Source: Novipirellula sp052161655 | GTDB taxonomy: Bacteria; Planctomycetota; Planctomycetia; Pirellulales; Pirellulaceae | Direction: 5' to 3' | Length of the DNA: 64,000 nucleotides | Assembly: GCF_052161655.1 (NCBI RefSeq) | Contig: NZ_CP197418.1 | Location: 3,844,001-3,908,000, forward strand | In this document: piece after piece, positions 1 to 7,586 of the stretch | Numbering within the stretch: position 1 is the first letter of the stretch | Layout of the letters: each line of letters begins with the position of its first letter | The notes under the pieces: model-generated | Database searches by the model: none | What the model saw: the letters and a program-made list of their open reading frames with translations, nothing else | Told to the model about the DNA's origin: nothing | Made by a program: the position numbers and the translations under genes

Positions 1-2
1 GT

Positions 3-962
3 TCGCTGAACGTGCTCGGCTCGCAAACCTCAAACGCCATATTGAAAGAGGTCTTGCAGGACGTACGCGAACGAGTCGAAGAAGGCGAAACGCTCGGCCA
101 AACGATGTCTCGCTATCCAGGCGTTTTCAGCGACATGGGAACCAACATGGTGCGTGCCGGGGCCGAAGGTGGGTTCCTGGAAGATGCACTTGATCGCGTT
201 GGCACGTTCACCGAACTGCAAGAAGACCTCAAAGGCCGCACGGTCAGCGCGATGGCCTATCCCGTCTTCCTGTTTTCCGTCGGCACCGTGGTGATCGTCG
301 CACTGCTGGTCTTCTTCGTCCCGAAGTTTGATATGCTGTTTGATCGGCTGCGACGCAAAGGCGAAATGCCGTGGGCAACCGAAGCTTTGCTAAGCTTCAG
401 CCAATTCCTACAACAATGGGGTTGGTTGTTCCTGCTCGTGATGGTAGTCCTTTTGGTCTTAATCAAAATCAAACTCGACAGCGAATCGGGTCAAGAGTGG
501 GCCGACCGCATCAAACTAAAAATCCCCGTGCTCGGCGACATCTTGATGAACCTTGCCGTCGCTCGCTTCTGCCGCGTGCTCGGAACGTTGCTCGGTAACG
601 GCGTTCCGATCCTGAGGTCACTGGAAATTAGCCGCAGTGCAACCGGCAACCGTTTGTTGAGTAAATCGATTGCCAACGCAACCGAAAACATCCGCAGCGG
701 GGAAAGTCTGGCGTCGCCGCTTCGGGCGTCCGGCTATATGCCCGTCAGCGTGACCGAGATGATTAGCGTCGGCGAAGAAAGTAATTCGCTGGACCGAGTT
801 CTGCCCGAGATCGCGGATTCACTTGAAAAACGAACGTTTCGACGGCTTGATTTGTTTGTCCGCTTGCTCGAACCGCTGATGTTGCTGGTCATGGCCGTTT
901 TGGTACTTGCCGTCGTCATGGCGTTGCTCGTCCCTGTTTTGAAGAGCAGTACGACGCTGTAG
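3..962 (+). CDS. Type II secretion / type IV pilus inner-membrane F-family protein (GspF/PilC), 5' truncated
   Basis: The reading frame is open to the left edge, so this is the C-terminal part (about 319 residues of a usual 400) of a polytopic platform protein that works in the inner membrane of a type II secretion or type IV pilus machine. Two T2SF domains are visible. The first ends with the conserved stretch NMVRAGAEGGFLEDAL followed by a long membrane segment (VFLFSVGTVVIVALLVFF). The second has ARFCRVLGTLLGNGVPILRS, then a MISVGEESNSLDRVLPEIAD motif and a terminal membrane helix rich in Leu, Val and Met. An ATPase partner presumably lies upstream of the window. Family assignment is firm; GspF versus PilC cannot be decided here. 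Confidence 0.9.
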   Translation, partial: SLNVLGSQTSNAILKEVLQDVRERVEEGETLGQTMSRYPGVFSDMGTNMVRAGAEGGFLEDALDRVGTFTELQEDLKGRTVSAMAYPVFLFSVGTVVIVALLVFFVPKFDMLFDRLRRKGEMPWATEALLSFSQFLQQWGWLFLLVMVVLLVLIKIKLDSESGQEWADRIKLKIPVLGDILMNLAVARFCRVLGTLLGNGVPILRSLEISRSATGNRLLSKSIANATENIRSGESLASPLRASGYMPVSVTEMISVGEESNSLDRVLPEIADSLEKRTFRRLDLFVRLLEPLMLLVMAVLVLAVVMALLVPVLKSSTTL

Positions 963-1052
963 TCCCACCTTCGACTCCCCCCGCCTGTTGAGCGGCGATG
1001 CTCCGAACACGTCGGCATCGCCACATCGACACTAGCCCCTCCTGGTTTTACG

Positions 1053-2207
1053 ATGAAAACAATCGCTTGCCGGTACGTTGGTTTGGCCATCATGTTGCTT
1101 GGAATGCCGGCGTTTGCGTCGGAGCCGGGGCCAGCGCCACTTTCCACGCTGAAAACGGACACCTTCGATTCGATTGATTACTTGGTCAATCGAGCGATCC
1201 AACAACATAAACTTCCCGGCGCCGTGGTCACAATCGGCTATCAAGGCAATGTGGTGTTTCAACGCGCCTACGGACATCGGCAACTCGAACCGACACCGAT
1301 TCCAATGACCGTCGACACCGTGTTTGATCTAGCCTCGTTAACCAAACCGATCGCGACTGCCACCAGCGTGATGACACTTGTTGATAAAGGCTTGGTCGAT
1401 CTTAATGATGCTGTTTCAAAACATTTGCCCGAGTTTGGCAACGACGGCAAGGAAGAGATCACGATCAAGCAGTTGCTGTTACACACTAGCGGGCTGACTC
1501 CTGACAACGCGATGTCCGATTACGTCGACTCGCCCGAAGCCGCGATGCGAAATGTCATGAACCTAGGTCTGAACTACACGCCTGAATCAAAGTTTCGCTA
1601 CTCCGACGTTGGATTCATCGTGTTGGGAGAAATGGTGCGTCGCAAAACCGGTATGGACCTGAACGCGTATTCGCAACAAACCATCTTCGCTCCGCTGGGG
1701 ATGAAAGAAACGGGCTACAAACCGGCAACGTCACTGCAGCAGCGTGCTGCCACGACGGAGCAACGAGGCGGACACTGGATGCAAGGCGAAGTGCACGATC
1801 CGCGAGCCTACGCTCTGGGCGGTGTCGCCGGACATGCGGGACTATTTAGCACCGCTGCGGATTTGGCCGTTTATGCAACCGCGATGTGCAATCGAGGAAG
1901 TCTTGATGACGCCACGATCGTCTCGGAGAAAACGTTTACTGCGATGACCGCGTCGTACTCTGTGCCCGGCGATGCCTTGCGTGGTCTTGGCTGGGACAAG
2001 CAATCCGGATACTCATCCAACCGGGGCAAGACGATGTCGGCCGCCGCGTTCGGCCATGGTGGATTCACCGGAACCGCGATGTGGATCGATCCCGAACTGA
2101 AACTCTATGTGATCTTCTTGAGCAATCGCGTTCACCCCGATGGCAAAGGCAGCGTCAATGCACTGGCCGGGGAAATCGGTACGATCGCTGCCGACGCGGT
2201 GAAGTAG
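1053..2207 (+). CDS. Exported serine hydrolase, class C beta-lactamase / esterase family
   Basis: This is a 384-residue protein with a signal peptide (hydrophobic run VGLAIMLLGMPAFA, cleavage near residue 23), so it should act in the periplasm. The three active-site boxes of the beta-lactamase-fold serine hydrolases are present: Ser95-Leu-Thr-Lys98 (SxxK), Tyr183-Ser-Asp185 (YxN-like) and His335-Gly-Gly337 (KTG-like). These define the penicillin-recognising acyl-serine fold, but HGG in place of KTG is commoner in esterases and D-aminopeptidase-like members than in true AmpC enzymes. The substrate is therefore unknown. It stands alone, about 90 bp after the secretion gene, and is followed by a hairpin repeat. 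Confidence 0.88.
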   Translation: MKTIACRYVGLAIMLLGMPAFASEPGPAPLSTLKTDTFDSIDYLVNRAIQQHKLPGAVVTIGYQGNVVFQRAYGHRQLEPTPIPMTVDTVFDLASLTKPIATATSVMTLVDKGLVDLNDAVSKHLPEFGNDGKEEITIKQLLLHTSGLTPDNAMSDYVDSPEAAMRNVMNLGLNYTPESKFRYSDVGFIVLGEMVRRKTGMDLNAYSQQTIFAPLGMKETGYKPATSLQQRAATTEQRGGHWMQGEVHDPRAYALGGVAGHAGLFSTAADLAVYATAMCNRGSLDDATIVSEKTFTAMTASYSVPGDALRGLGWDKQSGYSSNRGKTMSAAAFGHGGFTGTAMWIDPELKLYVIFLSNRVHPDGKGSVNALAGEIGTIAADAVK

Positions 2208-2317
2208 CAAGCCACTGAAATACTGATTCGGGACTTTTGAACGCGGAGTTGCGAAATATCATGGACTCGATTAACGCCCGCAGCAGCAACCATGCATGTT
2301 GCTAAGCAGGTCATCCT

Positions 2318-2391
2318 GTGAGCCGACGGCGCTAGCCGCGGGCCCTTGAATTTTGTGGCAATCATGCCCGCGGCTAATGCCGTCGGCTCAC
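2318..2391. repeat. Dispersed hairpin repeat, family B (complete copy)
   Basis: Two 26-nt arms (2318-2343 and 2366-2391) are inverted copies with two mismatches. They begin GTGAGCCGACGGC and the loop is 22 nt. Partial or diverged copies with the same arm lie at 24017 and 27007. The right arm is followed by TTTTAAAAA, so the copy could also end transcription of the upstream hydrolase gene. Confidence 0.85.
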
Positions 2392-2466
2392 TTTTAAAAA
2401 GCTAAAGCTTTTGGGGAAGGTGAAGTTGCGAGTTATGGCATTCGAGAAGCCAATTCCACAGATGCA

Positions 2467-2829
2467 CTATTCCGCAAGAACTTGGATGGCGGCCGTCGCA
2501 ATCGTTTCATGAACGACACTGGTGGGATGAATGATGTCCCAGTAAAGATAGGTTTCGCCTTCCGCCGGAGAGATCAAGCCTGCCTGGATGTCGGCGAGGG
2601 CTGCGTCGGTGGTATTTGTAAGGCCAAATAGCCGTGGAAAGATCGTTCCAAGGAAAGTCAAAGTGTAGGTGTCGAGTGGATGGATGGTAATGCCAAGTTC
2701 GGATTCAAGCGATTTGAGTCGTCGGCTCATCTTGCGATTAACTTGTCCTGCTAAGATGTTGAGTATGAAGCCTTCAAATGTTCCGCCGACCGCTGGGGTT
2801 AATCCAACCGGGGAAAGCGACGGAATCAA
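2467..2829 (-). pseudogene. C-terminal remnant of an SGNH/GDSL-type esterase
   Basis: The 120 residues resemble the last third of GDSL lipases/acylhydrolases. The segment ends with YLYWDIIHPTSVVHETIA, which carries the conserved Asp-x-x-His catalytic pair of block V. The preceding LFGLTNTTDAALADIQ region is also typical of secreted SGNH esterases. The N-terminal GDSL block with the nucleophile serine, the signal peptide and about 200 residues are missing, and no upstream continuation is visible because a decayed phosphatase gene follows at once on the other strand. It is best read as a deletion remnant. A small independent protein is possible but unlikely. Confidence 0.6.
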
Positions 2830-2865
2830 AAACTCATCGGCGCCTGAGGCGGCTAATGCCCGTAC

Positions 2866-3204
2866 GTGCTAGACGGGTTGGGCAAGACGATAGGGCTATT
2901 GAGCCACGAAAAGCGATCCGTTGCTCAAATCTTTCCTTGGTTGGTATGCGTTGTTGATCGCGTTTCGGTTCGTTCGCAAGGCACGGCGCGGGCGGCGTTG
3001 CAAACGATTCGGTCTGCGGACATCGTTTGGGCAGACGTGATCCTGCTGATGGATGACAAACATCCTCAGCGGGTCTTGGCCGACTTTCTTGGCGAGTAAA
3101 AATTCACGCCTGTGCATGTGCTGGACATCCCTGATGGCTAGCAGCTCATGGATGACGAGTTGGTAGAGTTGATCCGCTGGGCCGTGGAGCCGATCATTGC
3201 CGGA
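2866..3204 (+). pseudogene. Decayed low-molecular-weight protein tyrosine phosphatase-like gene
   Basis: The frame reads through a segment like the middle of small LMW-PTP-family proteins: RSVAQIF, then SQGTARAALQTIRSADIVWADVI, LMDDKHPQRVLADF. It then hits TAA at 3097. The same frame continues with a convincing C-terminus (VHVLDIPDG, a second stop TAG at about 3142, then QLMDDELVELIRWAVEPI). The N-terminal phosphate loop (CxxxxxRS) is degraded: only the RS-x-A-Q-I-F part can be traced, without the catalytic cysteine. Two in-frame stops plus loss of the active site make this a pseudogene. Next to the SGNH fragment it marks a patch of gene decay. Confidence 0.65.
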
Positions 3205-3222
3205 CGCCTCCTTTTCAAATTC

Positions 3223-3576
3223 CTACGCCGGATCTGGAAGTATCTTTCCCGTTCGGTCGTCCACTCGGTGGAGGCGAGTGACGTTTCCTAACGCACCATC
3301 GCCGGTTTTCAGGGAGACCAGCCAGTAGGGATCGTCAGGCACGTTCGCCGCTACCATCGCTCGGAGGATATACAGATCTTGCACGCCGTTCTCGCTGTAT
3401 AGCTTCGCGTAGAACTCCTTTTCCCTGCGAATTCTTTCCGTATCGAAGAACACCGCCGAACACTTCGTGCCGGGCGCAATGTCGCCAAAGTGTTCGATGA
3501 CAATCATGATTGCCGCCTTTTGGTCAATCTCTCGTTTTGTCAATTCTTGCTCCTGTACCTTTGACACGTGAATCAT
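3223..3576 (-). CDS. Hypothetical protein, about 117 residues
   Basis: I do not recognise this protein. It is a soluble-looking, mixed-charge protein with no signal peptide or membrane segment. It contains a plausible globular core (AIMIVIEHFGDIAPGTKCSA) and a C-terminal stretch YWLVSLKTGDGALGNVTRLH that looks like a small beta-sheet. An ATG start at 3576 is preferred; a GTG at 3600 would add eight residues. It lies between the decayed phosphatase and the BlaI operator and is transcribed away from the regulator pair. Coding status rests on an uninterrupted frame and sensible composition only. Confidence 0.5.
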   Translation of the reverse strand: MIHVSKVQEQELTKREIDQKAAIMIVIEHFGDIAPGTKCSAVFFDTERIRREKEFYAKLYSENGVQDLYILRAMVAANVPDDPYWLVSLKTGDGALGNVTRLHRVDDRTGKILPDPA

Positions 3577-3744
3577 TGAAGATCGTAATTCCTGCTCCAC
3601 AACCAGTGTGGATCGGTAGTCTACATTATCTCAATGGCGATCGACCAACGGTTGAATGTTGGTTTCTCGACCGTTCCGAGTGGTTCCGAAGACGCGACTC
3701 ATTCATGGACGATGAACTGATCTTGTGGCGTTACCGATTACGAG

Positions 3745-3759
3745 TGTAAACTGTTTACA
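3745..3759. promoter_or_regulatory. Palindromic operator candidate for the BlaI-like repressor
   Basis: TGTAAACTGTTTACA is a perfect 15-bp palindrome (7-bp arms, one central base) ending 25 bp before the start codon of the BlaI-like gene. BlaI/MecI repressors bind dyads with TACA/TGTA ends next to their own promoters, so autoregulation of the blaI-blaR1-like pair is the likely role. Function is inferred from position and symmetry. Confidence 0.65.
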
Positions 3760-3784
3760 TCTGTCATCAGAAAAGGAAAGACTC

Positions 3785-4174
3785 ATGCAGCTATCAGACG
3801 CGGAATGGATCGTGATGAATCTCATTTGGGATTCCGCGCCAACGGAGGCAAGCGATGTGATCGCGGCACTCGGATCCGACAACGGTTGGTCGGACGCGAC
3901 TGTCAAAACTATGCTTCACCGTCTGGTGAAAAAGGGCGTTTTGACCACTGAGCAAATCGGAAAGAAATACCGCTACACCGCCGCCGTGCGACGCAGTGCC
4001 TGCGTTCGGAAGGCGAGTCGCTCCTTCCTGAACGTCGTCTTCGGAGGCGATGCGGCACCGGCTCTGTTGCATCTGGTGAAAACCTCCAAGCTGAGCGATG
4101 ACGAATTGGCTCAGTTGCGTGAACTTCTGGATAACAAATCGAAGAATTCTCGAGACAAAGGATCAAAGGAATGA
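3785..4174 (+). CDS. BlaI/MecI/CopY-family transcriptional repressor
   Basis: This 129-residue winged-helix regulator begins with the family's conserved start (LSDAEWIVMNLIWD) and has the recognition-helix region WSDATVKTMLHRLVKKGVL followed by the wing GKKYRYTA. The C-terminal helical part (LSDDELAQLRELLDN) is the dimerisation region where family members are cleaved by a partner protease. The start at 3785 is preferred over upstream in-frame codons because AGGAAAG precedes it and the operator would otherwise lie inside the gene. The stop overlaps the start of the M56 peptidase gene by 4 bp, so the two are translationally coupled and form the classical sensor-protease/repressor pair. Confidence 0.93.
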   Translation: MQLSDAEWIVMNLIWDSAPTEASDVIAALGSDNGWSDATVKTMLHRLVKKGVLTTEQIGKKYRYTAAVRRSACVRKASRSFLNVVFGGDAAPALLHLVKTSKLSDDELAQLRELLDNKSKNSRDKGSKE

Positions 4175-6537
4175 TTGACCAAGTTGGTGAACAGTGTGTC
4201 GACGTGATCTATCTCGCATTTCTAGCAGGCTGGCGCGCGTTGCCCGTTTTTGCTGTCGTTGCCGTCTTGGCACTTGTGCTCCGCAAACGACTGCCCGCGC
4301 GCTACCTGTGCTGGCTTTGGCTGATCGTGATTGCTCGGTTGTTGCTGCCTTTCTCTGTCGAATCGACAGTTGCGATCAGTTCCGTCGCTGACCAAGCCGC
4401 ACAAACGCTGATTTCGGGCAACAAAGAAGTCCAATCGGAATCGAGCGGATACGAGACCTTTACCTACCGAGACGATGATGGGAAATCCGTGACGGTCGCA
4501 CTTCTGCCAGCCGATGCCACGCCGGAGGAGCAGGCTGCGGCGGATGCCTATGTGGCGAAGATCACTGCGGAGGATTTGGCTTTGCAAACGTCGACCGCAT
4601 CGATGCAACAATTCCATCAAGTGGACGCTGGGGAGTCCTGGTTTGAAAAGATGGAACCCTTTCTGGTACTTGTTTCCTGCTTGGTCGTCCTTAGCCTGCC
4701 AGCCATGGCGATTGTGATGATCTTGCGCAGCGTCATGTCACATGTTCGTTTCGCTTGGAAATTGCAGTCACTGCCGTCGGTGACCGATCGAGCGACCATT
4801 GATTGCTTACTACGGGTCTGCGATGAGCTTGGTGTAGGACGACGTCCGAAGCTCAAAGAAGTCTTGTCGCTGCACGCCCCCGCCATGTTTGGTCTGTTTC
4901 GTCCGATCATATGCCTCCCAGACGGCTGGCGAGAACAGCTGACAACAGAGCAGCTCGAATGGGTGTTTCGTCACGAGGTCGCTCACGTCAAGGGACGCGA
5001 CGGCTTGTTGCTGTCGATTGCGTCCTTGGCCAGATCCGTTCATTGGTTCAACCCGTTGTCTTGGATCGCGGTCACCAAGCTACAACACAGCATGGAGCGA
5101 GCTGCCGATGAACTTGCGACGCTCGACTTGAATGAAACGCAGGTTCGCGAATATGGCGAACTCCTGCTTCGATTCGCTGCCGGCCAACCTTCGCCGCGCA
5201 GGCGGTCGACGATCGGGCTACTCGCGATGGCCGCACCGAAAGGTCTCCAACAACGAATCGAATCATTGGGCGCCCCTGTTCAGAGACGAAGCTGGCTCCG
5301 AGGCTTGGTGGCAGTACCCGCGATCGGCATGGTCGCCGTCTGTGGATTGACAGACGCCAAGCTGATCGAAAAGCCTGTGGTGGCACCACGACCGGTGCCA
5401 AATCTTAAAGTTGCGTTGGCTGGAGATGATTGGAAGCGTCCCAATCACTTGAACCAGAATCCGCCCAAGAATGATATGCGAGTTGTTTCCATCAATGTCG
5501 AGAAAGCATTGCAAAAAGCGAAGGAACTTCAATCAGGGATTGATGCGGAAAAATTTGTCGCGGCCTACTTCGCATCCTACCTGGTGACCGCAGAGAAGCG
5601 TGCAGAGACAAAAATCATCGACGGCGTCATGACTGTCGAGGTGACGAAGCAGCAAGAGGCGTTGATGAAGCAAATGCTATCGGCATTCGAACAGTCGGGT
5701 CTGTGGCAGGTCGTCACCGAACTGAAAGTCATCGACACAAATATCCGGCTGCTGGATCAATTTGATTGGTCAGCGTCAGAGTCGACAGTTCGCTTCGCCC
5801 AGCTTGATCACGCACCCGTTTTGGACGACCCAGAACACTGGGCAGCAGCGACACTCTCGCTCAATGCACTGGGTTCGCCGCCGACGAGAAATGAAGACTA
5901 TAGCATCGAGCAATCCGTTTCTGTTCCCATTCGTGCTGCCAAGATCAGTAGCCTGCAAAGTGAACGCTTCATTCGCCAGGTGCAAAAAGATAATCGGTCA
6001 AACATCATGCAAGCTCCGAAGATCACAATGTTCAACGGTCAGTGTGCAATGATCAGCGATGCTGTACAGCGTCCATTTGTCACCGATGTGTTGCAGATTG
6101 CTGGCGACAATGCTACCGCGTTGCAACCGAAGATTTCCGTGTTTGAAGACGGTTGGAAATTCTTGGTGAAAACAACGGTTTCTGCGGACGATGAAGTGAA
6201 TTTGCAAATGGTTTTTACCCAAGCGAGCATCGATGATGTGAAGCTTGCGAGCCTCCCAAATGGACGCGGCAACAATCTGGAGGGACGAGTGACCATCCAA
6301 GTGCCAACGGTCAAGTCAGATTCGATCGCCGTTGAAAGCGTATTGAACGAATCGGAAGCTTTGCTGGTATTTTCGCCAAAACCGTATGCAGAGGAGTCGG
6401 ATAGCGAGAACGCCAAGCGTGACTCGGGGATGGGGCAGGTCTTCATGATCCGGACACGATTGATCTCGGACGACGGATTCTTGAAAGGATTCGTGCCTGA
6501 GACAGAATTCGTGCCAGAGACAGAAGTTGACCGGTAG
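4171..6537 (+). CDS. BlaR1/MecR1-like M56 membrane peptidase with a secretin-like C-terminal region
   Basis: This 788-residue protein should sense a signal and inactivate the BlaI-like repressor by proteolysis. The N-terminal half is a standard M56 module: membrane helices near residues 12-37, 43-60 and 160-188, the zinc-protease motif His268-Glu-Val-Ala-His272 followed by GRD, and a further helix near 385-400. The C-terminal 380 residues are not the penicillin-binding sensor domain of true BlaR1. They contain an alpha/beta stretch (QSGLWQVVTELKVIDTNI) and a segment NIMQAPKITMFNGQCAMI, then an EDGWKFLVKT strand and LQMVFTQASIDDV, which together resemble the core of the secretin homology domain. 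The ligand sensed is unknown. The start ATGA overlaps the repressor stop. Confidence 0.88.
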   Translation: MIDQVGEQCVDVIYLAFLAGWRALPVFAVVAVLALVLRKRLPARYLCWLWLIVIARLLLPFSVESTVAISSVADQAAQTLISGNKEVQSESSGYETFTYRDDDGKSVTVALLPADATPEEQAAADAYVAKITAEDLALQTSTASMQQFHQVDAGESWFEKMEPFLVLVSCLVVLSLPAMAIVMILRSVMSHVRFAWKLQSLPSVTDRATIDCLLRVCDELGVGRRPKLKEVLSLHAPAMFGLFRPIICLPDGWREQLTTEQLEWVFRHEVAHVKGRDGLLLSIASLARSVHWFNPLSWIAVTKLQHSMERAADELATLDLNETQVREYGELLLRFAAGQPSPRRRSTIGLLAMAAPKGLQQRIESLGAPVQRRSWLRGLVAVPAIGMVAVCGLTDAKLIEKPVVAPRPVPNLKVALAGDDWKRPNHLNQNPPKNDMRVVSINVEKALQKAKELQSGIDAEKFVAAYFASYLVTAEKRAETKIIDGVMTVEVTKQQEALMKQMLSAFEQSGLWQVVTELKVIDTNIRLLDQFDWSASESTVRFAQLDHAPVLDDPEHWAAATLSLNALGSPPTRNEDYSIEQSVSVPIRAAKISSLQSERFIRQVQKDNRSNIMQAPKITMFNGQCAMISDAVQRPFVTDVLQIAGDNATALQPKISVFEDGWKFLVKTTVSADDEVNLQMVFTQASIDDVKLASLPNGRGNNLEGRVTIQVPTVKSDSIAVESVLNESEALLVFSPKPYAEESDSENAKRDSGMGQVFMIRTRLISDDGFLKGFVPETEFVPETEVDR

Positions 6538-6945
6538 CGAAGTAAGTATCACCAGTTGCAAGCTCATCGACACGACTTTGTTTGTCAGGAAGCAGAAATC
6601 GCTAACTCGCCGCAGACGCCATCAATCCCTCGGGAGGAGTGATTTGAAAATTGAATCGCTCGTGCGCGAATTCGACATTTTAGAACGCCGCGTGTCGCGT
6701 CGTGGCGTGCCTTAGTCAGACCGCAATCGATCGTTTCGTTCTCGGAGCCTTGGTTCCAGGGATGAACCGTTGCGTTGGTCAGATCGTGTTCTCGAAGCTA
6801 ATGCCACAGCTAATGCGGCTAAGCAGTTAGTCAGGAGTCTTTCAGTAAATTGGCCGTTTTGGCGCTAGCCCCGGTTCCGGCGCTGAACCGGGGCTAGCGT
6901 CAAAACGGCTAACGGGATTTCACCCAATGATTCCTGCCTACCTGC
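6538..6945. other. Gene-free stretch containing one hairpin repeat
   Basis: No credible coding region was seen between the M56 gene and the convergent ArsR gene. Its only clear structure is the strong inverted repeat at 6853-6909. Confidence 0.6.
6853..6909. repeat. Strong inverted repeat, related to family B
   Basis: Arms 6853-6877 and 6885-6909 are 25 nt each with one mismatch and a 7-nt loop. They contain GCTAGCCCCGGTTC. It lies between convergent genes and could stop transcription from both sides, but its GCTAGCC core ties it to the dispersed repeats elsewhere in the window. Confidence 0.8.
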
Positions 6946-7314
6946 TTAGGGGGATAGAAATCGGCTTTCGATACAGGCCATTAATTGCTTCAGGTGGGGC
7001 TCGGCGACTTGGTAGTAGACGCGGCGGCCCTCCCGCTCGCTGGTGAAGAAACCACACCGCTGCATCAGTCGTAGATGCTCCGATGCGACGTTGTCGGGGA
7101 TCTGGCAATCCGCGGCGAGTTCGCCGACCGTGTAGCGTCCATCCAACAGCAACTGGATCATCCGTAAACGCACCGGATGCGCGATCGTTTTTAAGCACTC
7201 CGCCGCTTCGGCAAATGCCGCACTGCCGTGAGTCGCCTGACGCACAGCGGGTTTCGCAGATTCGCGGTCAACCGGTTTCGCGGACGTCGATGTTGTTGAT
7301 TTCTTTTTTGCCAT
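6946..7314 (-). CDS. ArsR-family winged-helix transcriptional regulator
   Basis: The 122-residue protein has a Lys/Ser/Ala-rich N-terminal tail of about 35 residues, then a compact ArsR helix-turn-helix: CLKTIAHPVRLRMIQLLLDG, TVGELAADCQIPDNVASEHL and the wing REGRRVYYQVAEPHL. The usual metal-binding ELCVCDL motif in the recognition helix is not present (GELAADCQIP has a single cysteine). The effector is therefore probably not arsenic, and metal sensing is uncertain. The start at ATG 7314 follows GGAG at good spacing; a TTG three bases upstream is less likely. No obvious partner gene is adjacent. Confidence 0.88.
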   Translation of the reverse strand: MAKKKSTTSTSAKPVDRESAKPAVRQATHGSAAFAEAAECLKTIAHPVRLRMIQLLLDGRYTVGELAADCQIPDNVASEHLRLMQRCGFFTSEREGRRVYYQVAEPHLKQLMACIESRFLSP

Positions 7315-7450
7315 CAATGATCTCCAACAACTAACGTATCGCGAGCTGACGAGGTGTCAATCGAAACTAAGGAATTTGTTAGCAAACAACGTCGCGGCTG
7401 GCGGCTACAGCGAATTGTGATTCCACTCGTCTTTTTGGGGCATAATTGCC

Positions 7451-7579
7451 GTGAATCCTCGTGTTTTTCCAGGGCGGCCAGAACAGCCTGCTTTCGCTAC
7501 AATGTGGTTGATCGCTACGATTGCGGTGGTCCTGTCGATTGGCTGCATTGTTTCACCGTCTGGTTCATCTCTGCCTTGA
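7451..7579 (+). CDS. Possible 42-residue small membrane or lipoprotein ORF
   Basis: A GTG-initiated frame encodes a short charged head (about 16 residues, NPRVFPGRPEQ), a hydrophobic segment (WLIATIAVVLSIG) and then Cys-Ile-Val-Ser with a lipobox-like LSIGC. It ends 7 bp before the next gene, as in an operon. An internal ATG at 7502 would give a 25-residue product consisting of little more than a lipoprotein signal sequence. It may be a real micro-protein or the stump of a lipoprotein gene; evidence is limited to composition and spacing. Confidence 0.3.
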   Translation: MNPRVFPGRPEQPAFATMWLIATIAVVLSIGCIVSPSGSSLP

Positions 7580-7586
7580 GAAAGAA

